Assembly: GCA_035771165.1 (NCBI GenBank)
Contig: JAWNZC010000091.1
Coordinates: forward strand, 1,200,501-1,264,500
Direction: 5' to 3'
From: Paragorgia papillata
Taxonomy: Eukaryota; Cnidaria; Anthozoa; Scleralcyonacea; Coralliidae
DNA: 64,000 bases
This document shows, piece after piece, positions 37,121 through 49,800 of this stretch. The notes beneath the pieces were generated by a model. That model made no database searches, was not told the DNA's origin, and saw nothing but the letters and a program-made list of their open reading frames with translations. Both the position numbers and the translations under genes were made by a program. Position 1 is the first letter of the stretch. Each line of letters opens with the position of its first letter.

Positions 37121-40100
37121 TGTGCCACTGAAGATAATTTTTAACTGACTTTGGTTCCTGATTACCATTATTCTGCTCTGCCAAGATAATTTTTAACTGA
37201 CTTTGGTTCCTGAATTATTCTGCAGTGCCACTGGAGATAATATTTAACTGACTTTGTTTCCTGATCACCATTATTCTGCCATGCCACTGGAGATAATTTT
37301 AACTGACTTTGATCCAGATTACCATTATTCTGCTGTGCCACTGGAGATAATTTTAACTGATTTTGATTCCTGGTTGCCGTTACTCTGCTGTGCCAAGATT
37401 ATTTTAAACTGATTTTGGTTCCTGTTTACCATTATTCTGCTGTGCCACTGGAAATAATTTTTAACTGACTTTGGTTGCTATTCTGCTGTGACAAGATAAT
37501 TGTTAACTTACTTTGGTTCCTGATTACCATTATTCTGCTGTGCCAAGATAATTTTTAACTGATTTTGTTTCCTGATTACCATAATTGTATTCTGTTTTGC
37601 CACTGGAGATAATTTTTAACTGACTTTGGTTCCTGAATTATTCTGCAGTGCCACTGGAGATAATATTTAACTGACTTTGTTTCCTGATTACCATTAATCT
37701 GCCATGCCACTGGAGATAATTTTAACTGACTTTGATTCCTGGTTGCCGTTATTCTGCTGTGCCAAGATAATTTTTAACTGACGTTGGTTCCTGATTACCA
37801 TTATTCTGCTGTGCCACTGGAGATAATTTTTAACTGACTTTGATTCCAGATTACCATTGTTCTGCTGTGCCACTGGATATAATTTTAACTGTCTTTGGTT
37901 CCTGATTACCATCATTCTGCTGTGCAAAGATAATTTTTAACTACCTTTGGTTCCTGGTTGCCATTATTCTGCTGTGCCAAGATAATTTTTAACTAACTTT
38001 GGTTCCTGATTACCATTATTCTGCTGTGCCACTGAAGATAATTTTTAACTGACTTTGGTTCCTGATTACCATGATTCTGCTCTACCAAGATAATTTTTAA
38101 CTGACTTTGGTTCCTGAATTATTCTGCAGTGCCACTGGAGATAATATTTAACTGACTTTGTTTCCTGATCACCATTATTCTGCCATGCCACTGGAGATAA
38201 TTTTAACTGACTTTGATCCAGATTACCATTATTCTGCTGTGCCACTGGAGATAATTTTAACTGACTTTGATTCCTGGTTGCCGTTACTCTGCTGTGCCAA
38301 GATTATTTTAAACTGATTTTGGTTCCTGTTTACCATTATTCTGCTGTGCCACTGGAAATAATTTTTAACTGACTTTGGTTGCTATTCTGCTGTGACAAGA
38401 TAATTGTTAACTTACTTTGGTTCCTGATTACCATTATTCTGCTGTGCCACTGAAGATAATTTTTAACTGACTTTGGTTCCTGATTACCATTATTCTGCTG
38501 TGCCACTGGAGATAATTTTTAACTGACTTTGATTCCAGATTACCACTGTTCTGCTGTGCCACTGCATATAATTTTAACTGTCTTTGGTTCCTGATTACCA
38601 TCATTCTGCTGTGCAAAGATAATTTTTAACTGCCTTTGGTTCCTGGTTGCCATTATTCTGCTGTGCCAAGATAATTTTTAACTGGCTTTGGTTCCTGATT
38701 ACCATTATTCTGCTGTGCCACTGAAGATAATTTTTAACTGACTTTGGTTCCTGATTACCATTATTCTGCTCTACCAAGATAATTTTTAACTGACTTTGGT
38801 TCCTGAATTATTCTGCAGTGCCACTGGAGATAATATTTAACTGACTTTGTTTCCTGATTACCATTATTCTGCCATGCCACTGGAGATAATTTTAACTGAC
38901 TTTGATTCCAGATTACCATTATTCTGCTGTGCCACTGGAGATAATTTTAACTGACTTTGATTCCTGGTTGCCATTACTCTGCTGTGCCAAGATAATTTTT
39001 AACTGTCTTTGGTTCCTGATTACCATTATTCTGCTGTGCCACTGGACATAATTTTTAACTGACTTTGATTCCAGATTACCACTGTTCTGTGCCACTGCAT
39101 ATAATTTTAACTGTCTTTGGTTCCTGATTACCATCATTCTGGTGTGCAAAGATAATTTTTAACTGACTTTGGTTCCTGATTACCATTATTCTGCTGTGCC
39201 ACTGAAGATAATTTTTAACTGACTTTGGTTCCTGATTACCATTATTCTGCTCTGCCAAGATAATTTTTAACTGACTTTGGTTCCTGAATTATTCTGCAGT
39301 GCCACTGGAGATAATATTTAACTGACTTTGTTTCCTGATCACCATTATTCTGCCATGCCACTGGAGATAATTTTAACTGACTTTGATCCAGATTACCATT
39401 ATTCTGCTGTGCCACTGGAGATAATTTTAACTGATTTTGATTCCTGGTTGCCGTTACTCTGCTGTGCCAAGATTATTTTAAACTGATTTTGGTTCCTGTT
39501 TACCATTATTCTGCTGTGCCACTGGAAATAATTTTTAACTGACTTTGGTTGCTATTCTGCTGTGACAAGATAATTGTTAACTTACTTTGGTTCCTGATTA
39601 CCATTATTCTGCTCTACCAAGATAATTTTTAACTGACTTTGGTTCCTGAATTATTCTGCATTGCCACTGGAGATAATATTTAACTGACTTTGTTTCCTGA
39701 TTACCATTATTCTGCCATGCCACTGGAGATAATTTTAACTGACTTTGATTCCAGATTACCATTATTCTGCTGTGCCACTGGAGATAATTTTAACTGACTT
39801 TGATTCCTGGTTGCCATTACTCTGCTGTGCCAAGATAATTTTTAACTGTCTTTGGTTCCTGATTACCATTATTCTGCTGTGCCACTGGACATAATTTTTA
39901 ACTGACTTTGATTCCAGATTACCACTGTTCTGCTGTGCCACTGCATATAATTTTAACTGTCTTTGGTTCCTGATTACCATCATTCTGGTGTGCAAAGATA
40001 ATTTTTAACTGACTTTGGTTCCTGATTACCATTATTCTGCTGTGCCACTGAAGATAATTTTTAACTGACTTTGGTTCCTGATTACCATTATTCTGCTCTG

Positions 40101-43100
40101 CCAAGATAATTTTTAACTGACTTTGGTTCCTGAATTATTCTGCAGTGCCACTGGAGATAATATTTAACTGACTTTGTTTCCTGATCACCATTATTCTGCC
40201 ATGCCACTGGAGATAATTTTAACTGACTTTGATCCAGATTACCATTATTCTGCTGTGCCACTGGAGATAATTTTAACTGATTTTGATTCCTGGTTGCCGT
40301 TACTCTGCTGTGCCAAGATTATTTTAAACTGATTTTGGTTCCTGTTTACCATTATTCTGCTGTGCCACTGGAAATAATTTTTAACTGACTTTGGTTGCTA
40401 TTCTGCTGTGACAAGATAATTGTTAACTTACTTTGGTTCCTGATTACCATTATTCTGCTGTGCCAAGATAATTTTTAAACTGATTTTGTTTCCTGATTAC
40501 CATAATTGTATTCTGTTTTGCCACTGGAGATAATTTTTAACTGACTTTGGTTCCTGAATTATTCTGCAGTGCCACTGGAGATAATATTTAACTGACTTTG
40601 TTTCCTGATTACCATTAATCTGCCATGCCACTGGAGATAATTTTAACTGACTTTGATTCCTGGTTGCCGTTATTCTGCTGTGCCAAGATAATTTTTAACT
40701 GACGTTGGTTCCTGATTACCATTATTCTGCTGTGCCACTGGAGATAATTTTTAACTGACTTTGATTCCAGATTACCATTGTTCTGCTGTGCCACTGGATA
40801 TAATTTTAACTGTCTTTGGTTCCTGATTACCATCATTCTGCTGTGCAAAGATAATTTTTAACTACCTTTGGTTCCTGGTTGCCATTATTCTGCTGTGCCA
40901 AGATAATTTTTAACTAACTTTGGTTCCTGATTACCATTATTCTGCTGTGCCACTGAAGATAATTTTTAACTGACTTTGGTTCCTGATTACCATGATTCTG
41001 CTCTACCAAGATAATTTTTAACTGACTTTGGTTCCTGAATTATTCTGCAGTGCCACTGGAGATAATATTTAACTGACTTTGTTTCCTGATCACCATTATT
41101 CTGCCATGCCACTGGAGATAATTTTAACTGACTTTGATCCAGATTACCATTATTCTGCTGTGCCACTGGAGATAATTTTAACTGACTTTGATTCCTGGTT
41201 GCCGTTACTCTGCTGTGCCAAGATTATTTTAAACTGATTTTGGTTCCTGTTTACCATTATTCTGCTGTGCCACTGGAAATAATTTTTAACTGACTTTGGT
41301 TGCTATTCTGCTGTGACAAGATAATTGTTAACTTACTTTGGTTCCTGATTACCATTATTCTGCTGTGCCACTGAAGATAATTTTTAACTGACTTTGGTTC
41401 CTGATTACCATTATTCTGCTGTGCCACTGGAGATAATTTTTAACTGACTTTGATTCCAGATTACCACTGTTCTGCTGTGCCACTGCATATAATTTTAACT
41501 GTCTTTGGTTCCTGATTACCATCATTCTGCTGTGCAAAGATAATTTTTAACTGCCTTTGGTTCCTGGTTGCCATTATTCTGCTGTGCCAAGATAATTTTT
41601 AACTGGCTTTGGTTCCTGATTACCATTATTCTGCTGTGCCACTGAAGATAATTTTTAACTGACTTTGGTTCCTGATTACCATTATTCTGCTCTACCAAGA
41701 TAATTTTTAACTGACTTTGGTTCCTGAATTATTCTGCAGTGCCACTGGAGATAATATTTAACTGACTTTGTTTCCTGATTACCATTATTCTGCCATGCCA
41801 CTGGAGATAATTTTAACTGACTTTGATTCCAGATTACCATTATTCTGCTGTGCCACTGGAGATAATTTTAACTGACTTTGATTCCTGGTTGCCATTACTC
41901 TGCTGTGCCAAGATAATTTTTAACTGTCTTTGGTTCCTGATTACCATTATTCTGCTGTGCCACTGGACATAATTTTTAACTGACTTTGATTCCAGATTAC
42001 CACTGTTCTGTGCCACTGCATATAATTTTAACTGTCTTTGGTTCCTGATTACCATCATTCTGGTGTGCAAAGATAATTTTTAACTGACTTTGGTTCCTGA
42101 TTACCATTATTCTGCTGTGCCACTGAAGATAATTTTTAACTGACTTTGGTTCCTGATTACCATTATTCTGCTCTGCCAAGATAATTTTTAACTGACTTTG
42201 GTTCCTGAATTATTCTGCAGTGCCACTGGAGATAATATTTAACTGACTTTGTTTCCTGATCACCATTATTCTGCCATGCCACTGGAGATAATTTTAACTG
42301 ACTTTGATCCAGATTACCATTATTCTGCTGTGCCACTGGAGATAATTTTAACTGATTTTGATTCCTGGTTGCCGTTACTCTGCTGTGCCAAGATTATTTT
42401 AAACTGATTTTGGTTCCTGTTTACCATTATTCTGCTGTGCCACTGGAAATAATTTTTAACTGACTTTGGTTGCTATTCTGCTGTGACAAGATAATTGTTA
42501 ACTTACTTTGGTTCCTGATTACCATTATTCTGCTGTGCCAAGATAATTTTTAACTGATTTTGTTTCCTGATTACCATAATTGTATTCTGTTTTGCCACTG
42601 GAGATAATTTTTAACTGACTTTGGTTCCTGAATTATTCTGCAGTGCCACTGGAGATAATATTTAACTGACTTTGTTTCCTGATTACCATTAATCTGCCAT
42701 GCCACTGGAGATAATTTTAACTGACTTTGATTCCTGGTTGCCGTTATTCTGCTGTGCCAAGATAATTTTTAACTGACGTTGGTTCCTGATTACCATTATT
42801 CTGCTGTGCCACTGGAGATAATTTTTAACTGACTTTGATTCCAGATTACCATTGTTCTGCTGTGCCACTGGATATAATTTTAACTGTCTTTGGTTCCTGA
42901 TTACCATCATTCTGCTGTGCAAAGATAATTTTTAACTACCTTTGGTTCCTGGTTGCCATTATTCTGCTGTGCCAAGATAATTTTTAACTAACTTTGGTTC
43001 CTGATTACCATTATTCTGCTGTGCCACTGAAGATAATTTTTAACTGACTTTGGTTCCTGATTACCATGATTCTGCTCTACCAAGATAATTTTTAACTGAC

Positions 43101-45899
43101 TTTGGTTCCTGAATTATTCTGCAGTGCCACTGGAGATAATATTTAACTGACTTTGTTTCCTGATCACCATTATTCTGCCATGCCACTGGAGATAATTTTA
43201 ACTGACTTTGATCCAGATTACCATTATTCTGCTGTGCCACTGGAGATAATTTTAACTGACTTTGATTCCTGGTTGCCGTTACTCTGCTGTGCCAAGATTA
43301 TTTTAAACTGATTTTGGTTCCTGTTTACCATTATTCTGCTGTGCCACTGGAAATAATTTTTAACTGACTTTGGTTGCTATTCTGCTGTGACAAGATAATT
43401 GTTAACTTACTTTGGTTCCTGATTACCATTATTCTGCTGTGCCACTGAAGATAATTTTTAACTGACTTTGGTTCCTGATTACCATTATTCTGCTGTGCCA
43501 CTGGAGATAATTTTTAACTGACTTTGATTCCAGATTACCACTGTTCTGCTGTGCCACTGCATATAATTTTAACTGTCTTTGGTTCCTGATTACCATCATT
43601 CTGCTGTGCAAAGATAATTTTTAACTGCCTTTGGTTCCTGGTTGCCATTATTCTGCTGTGCCAAGATAATTTTTAACTGGCTTTGGTTCCTGATTACCAT
43701 TATTCTGCTGTGCCACTGAAGATAATTTTTAACTGACTTTGGTTCCTGATTACCATTATTCTGCTCTACCAAGATAATTTTTAACTGACTTTGGTTCCTG
43801 AATTATTCTGCAGTGCCACTGGAGATAATATTTAACTGACTTTGTTTCCTGATTACCATTATTCTGCCATGCCACTGGAGATAATTTTAACTGACTTTGA
43901 TTCCAGATTACCATTATTCTGCTGTGCCACTGGAGATAATTTTAACTGACTTTGATTCCTGGTTGCCATTACTCTGCTGTGCCAAGATAATTTTTAACTG
44001 TCTTTGGTTCCTGATTACCATTATTCTGCTGTGCCACTGGACATAATTTTTAACTGACTTTGATTCCAGATTACCACTGTTCTGCTGTGCCACTGCATAT
44101 AATTTTAACTGTCTTTGGTTCCTGATTACCATCATTCTGGTGTGCAAAGATAATTTTTAACTGACTTTGGTTCCTGATTACCATTATTCTGCTGTGCCAC
44201 TGAAGATAATTTTTAACTGACTTTGGTTCCTGATTACCATTATTCTGCTCTGCCAAGATAATTTTTAACTGACTTTGGTTCCTGAATTATTCTGCAGTGC
44301 CACTGGAGATAATATGTAACTGACTTTGTTTCCTGATTACCATTATTCTGCCATGCCACGGGAGATAATTTTAACTGACTTTGATTCCAGATTACCATTA
44401 TTCTGCTGTGCCACTGGAGATTATTTTAACTGACTTTGATTCCTGGTTGCCGTTACTCTGCTGTGCCAAGATAATTTTTAACTGTCTTTGGTTCGTGATT
44501 ACCATTATTCTGCTGTGCCACTGGAGATAATTTTTAACTGACTTTGATTCCAGATTACCACTGTTCTGCTGTGCCACTGGATATAATTTTAACTGTCTTT
44601 GGTTCCTGATTACCATCATTCTGCTGTGCAAAGATAATTTTTAACTGCCTTTGGTTCCTGGTTGCCATTATTCTGCTGTGCCAAGATAATTTTTAACTGA
44701 CTTTGGTTCCTGATTACCATTATTCTGCTGTGCCACTGAAGATAATTTTTAACTGACTTTGGTTCCTGATTACCATTATTCTGCTGTGCCACTGGAGATA
44801 ATTTTTAACTGACTTTGATTCCAGATTACCACTGTTCTGCTGTGCCACTGCATATAATTTTAACTGTCTTTGGTTCCTGATTACCATCATTCTGCTGTGC
44901 AAAGATAATTTTTAACTGCCTTTGGTTCCTGGTTGCCATTATTCTGCTGTGCCAAGATAATTTTTAACTGGCTTTGGTTCCTGATTACCATTATTCTGCT
45001 GTGCCACTGAAGATAATTTTTAACTGACTTTGGTTCCTGATTACCATTATTCTGCTCTACCAAGATAATTTTTAACTGACTTTGGTTCCTGAATTATTCT
45101 GCAGTGCCACTGGAGATAATATTTAACTGACTTTGTTTCCTGATTACCATTATTCTGCCATGCCACTGGAGATAATTTTAACTGACTTTGATTCCAGATT
45201 ACCATTATTCTGCTGTGCCACTGGAGATAATTTTAACTGACTTTGATTCCTGGTTGCCATTACTCTGCTGTGCCAAGATAATTTTTAACTGTCTTTGGTT
45301 CCTGATTACCATTATTCTGCTGTGCCACTGGACATAATTTTTAACTGACTTTGATTCCAGATTACCACTGTTCTGCTGTGCCACTGCATATAATTTTAAC
45401 TGTCTTTGGTTCCTGATTACCATCATTCTGGTGTGCAAAGATAATTTTTAACTGACTTTGGTTCCTGATTACCATTATTCTGCTGTGCCACTGAAGATAA
45501 TTTTTAACTGACTTTGGTTCCTGATTACCATTATTCTGCTCTGCCAAGATAATTTTTAACTGACTTTGGTTCCTGAATTATTATTCTGCAGTGCCACTGG
45601 AGATAATATTTAACTGACTTTGTTTCCTGATCACCATTATTCTGCCATGCCACTGGAGATAATTTTAACTGACTTTGATCCAGATTACCATTATTCTGCT
45701 GTGCCACTGGAGATAATTTTAACTGATTTTGATTCCTGGTTGCCGTTACTCTGCTGTGCCAAGATTATTTTAAAACTGATTTTGGTTCCTGTTTACCATT
45801 ATTCTGCTGTGCCACTGGAAATAATTTTTAAATGACTTTGGTTGCTATTCTGCTGTGACAAGATAATTGTTAACTTACTTTGGTTCCTGATTACCATTA

Positions 45900-48800
45900 T
45901 TCTGCTGTGCCAAGATTATTTTAAACTGATTTTGGTTCCTGTTTACCATAATTGCTGTGCCACTGGAAATAATTTTTAACTTTTGGTTATTCTGCTGTGG
46001 AGATAATTTTTAACTGACTTTGTTTCGGTTCTGATTACCATTATTCTGCTGTGCCACTGGAGATAATTTTTAACTGACTTTGATTCCAGATTACCATTGT
46101 TCTGCTGTGCCACTGGATATAATTTTAACTGTCTTTGGTTCCTGATTACCATTATTCTGCTGTGCCAAGATAATTTTTAACTGACTTTGGTTCCTGATTA
46201 CCATTATTCTGCTGTGCCACTGAAGATAATTTTTAACTGACTTTGGTTCCTGATTACCATTATTCTGCTCTACCAAGATAATTTTTAACTGACTTTGGTT
46301 CCTGAATTAATTCTGCAGTGCCACTGGAGATAATTTTTAACTGACTTTGTTCCTGATCACCATTATTCTGCTGTGCCAAGATAATTTTTAACTGACTTTG
46401 ATCCAGATTACCATTATTCTGCTGTGCCACTGGAGATAATTTTTAACTGACTTTGATTCCTGGTTGCCGTTACTCTGCTGTGCCAAGATTATTTTTAACT
46501 GATTTTGGTTCCTGTTTACCATTATTCTGCTGTGCCACTGGAAATAATTTTTAACTGACTTTGGTTGCTATTCTGCTGTGACAAGATAATTGTTAACTTA
46601 CTTTGGTTCCTGATTACCATTATTCTGCTGTGCCAAGATAATTTTTAACTGACTTTGGTTCCTGATTACCATAATTGTATTCTGTTTTGCCACTGGAGAT
46701 AATTTTTAACTGACTTTGGTTCCTGAATTATTCTGCAGTGCCACTGGAGATAATATTTAACTGACTTTGTTTCCTGATTACCATTATTCTGCCATGCCAC
46801 TGGAGATAATTTTAACTGACTTTGATCCTGGTTGCCATTATTCTGCTGTGCCAAGATAATTTTTAACTGACGTTGGTTCCTGATTACCATTATTCTGCTG
46901 TGCCACTGGAGATAATTTTTAACTGACTTTGATTCCTGATTACCATTATTCTGCTGTGCCACTGGATATAATTTTTAACTGACTTTGGTTCCTGATTACC
47001 ATCATTCTGCTGTGCAAAGATAATTTTTAACTGACTTTGGTTCCTGATTACCATTATTCTGCTGTGCCACTGATAATTTTTAACTGACTTTGGTTCCTGA
47101 TTACCATTATTCTGCTGTGCCACTGAAGATAATTTTTAACTGACTTTGGTTCCTGATTACCATGATTCTGCTCTACCAAGATAATTTTTAACTGACTTTG
47201 GTTCCTGAATTATTCTGCAGTGCCACTGGAGATAATATTTAACTGACTTTGTTTCCTGATCACCATTATTCTGCCATGCCACTGGAGATAATTTTAACTG
47301 ACTTTGGTTCCAGATTACCATTATTCTGCTGTGCCACTGGAGATAATTTTTAACTGACTTTGATTCCTGGTTGCCATTACTCTGCTGTGCCAAGATAATT
47401 TTAAACTGATTTTGGTTCCTGATTACCATTATTCTGCTGTGCCACTGGAGATAATTTTTAACTGACTTTGTTTCCTGATTACCATTATTCTGCTGCCACT
47501 GGAGATAATTTTAACTGACTTTGGTTCCTGATTACCATTATTCTGCTGTGCCACTGGAGATAATTTTTAACTGACTTTGATCCTGATTACCATTATTCTG
47601 CTGTGCCACTGGAGATAATTTTTAACTGACTTTGATTCCAGATTACCATTGTTCTGCTGTGCCACTGCATATAATTTTAACTGTCTTTGGTTCCTGATTA
47701 CCATCATTCTGCTGTGCAAAGATAATTTTTAACTGCCTTTGGTTCCTGGTTGCCATTATTCTGCTGTGCCAAGATAATTTTTAACTGGCTTTGGTTCCTG
47801 ATTACCATTATTCTGCTGTGCCACTGAAGATAATTTTTAACTGACTTTGGTTCCTGATTACCATTATTCTGCTCTACCAAGATAATTTTTAACTGACTTT
47901 GGTTCCTGAATTATTCTGCAGTGCCACTGGAGATAATATTTAACTGACTTTGTTTCCTGATCACCATTATTCTGCCATGCCACTGGAGATAATTTTAACT
48001 GACTTTGATTCCAGATTACCATTATTCTGCTGTGCCACTGGAGATAATTTTAACTGACTTTGATTCCTGGTTGCCGTTACTCTGCTGTGCCAAGATTAAT
48101 TTTTAAACTGATTTTGGTTCCTGTTTACCATTATTCTGCTGTGCCACTGGAAATAATTTTTAACTGACTTTGGTTGCTATTCTGCTGTGACAAGATAATT
48201 GTTAACTTACTTTGGTTCCTGATTACCATTATTCTGCTGTGCCAAGATAATTTTTAACTGACTTTGGTTCCTGATTACCATTATTCTGCTGTGCCACTGA
48301 AGATAATTTTTAACTGACTTTGGTTCCTGATTACCATTATTCTGCTCTGCCACTGCATATAATTTTTAACTGACTTTGGTTCCTGATTACCATTATTCTG
48401 CAGTGCCACTGGAGATAATTTTAACTGACTTTGGTTCCTGATCACCATTATTCTGCTGTGCCACTGGAGATAATTTTTAACTGACTTTGATCCTGATTAC
48501 CATTATTCTGCTGTGCCACTGGAGATAATTTTTAACTGACTTTGATTCCTGGTTGCCGTTACTCTGCTGTGCCAAGATTATTTTTAACTGATTTTGGTTC
48601 CTGTTTACCATTATTCTGCTGTGCCACTGGAAATAATTTTTAACTGACTTTGGTTGCTATTCTGCTGTGACAAGATAATTTTTAACTTACTTTGGTTCCT
48701 GATTACCATTATTCTGCTGTGCCAAGATAATTTTTAACTGACTTTGATTCCTGATTACCATTATTCTGTGCCACTGGAGATAATTTTTAACTGACTTTGG

Positions 48801-49800
48801 TTCCTGAATTATTCTGCTGTGCCACTGGAGATAATATTTAACTGACTTTGTTTCCTGATTACCATTATTCTGCCATGCCACTGGAGATAATTTTAACTGA
48901 CTTTGATTCCTGGTTGCCATTATTCTGCTGTGCCAAGATAATTTTTAACTGACTTTGGTTCCTGATTACCATTATTCTGCTGTGCCACTGGAGATAATTT
49001 TTAACTGACTTTGGTTCCTGATTACCATTATTCTGCTGTGCCACTGGATATAATTTTTAACTGACTTTGGTTCCTGATTACCATATTCTGCTGTGCTGTG
49101 CCTTTTTAATTTTTTGGTTCCTGATTGTATTCTGCTGTGCCTGGAGATAATTTTTAACTGACTTTGGTTCCTGATTACCATTATTCTGCTGTGCCACTGA
49201 CTTTTTTAACTGACTTTGATGATTCCTGATTCTGCTGTGCCATTAACTGACTTTGAGATTAATTTTAACTGACTTTGGTTCCTGGTTACCATTATTCTGC
49301 TGTGCCACTGGAAATAATTTTTAACTGACTTTGGTTGCTATTCTGCTGTGACAAGATAATTGTTAACTTACTTTGGTTCCTGATTACCATTATTCTGCTG
49401 TGCCAAGATAATTTTTAACTGATTTTGTTTCCTGATTACCATAATTGTATTCTGTTTTGCCACTGGAGATAATTTTTAACTGACTTTGGTTCCTGATTAC
49501 CATTATTCTGCAGTGCCACTGGAGATAATTTTTAACTGACTTTGTTTCCTGATTACCATTAATCTGCCATGCCACTGGAGATAATTTTTAACTGACTTTG
49601 ATGGTTGCGTTATTAACTGCTGTGCCTGATATTTTTAACTGACGTTGGTTCCTGATTACCATTATTCTGCTGCACTGGAGATAATTTTTTAACTGACTTT
49701 GATTCCAGATTACCTTGTTCTGTGCCACTGGATATATTTACTGTCTTTGGTTCCTGATTATTGTGCTGTGCAAAGATAATTTTTAACTACCTTTGGTTCC
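45900..49800 (+). repeat. Disordered satellite stretch with truncated monomers
   Basis: Monomer variants appear in an order not seen elsewhere, with many clipped units (near 45950-46030, 47480-47500, 48770 and 49081-49260) and homogenised TTTTTAACTGACTTTGGTTCC segments. On both sides the regular 2.1-2.9-kb pattern holds. It may be genuine decay or an assembly or consensus problem. Confidence 0.6.
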
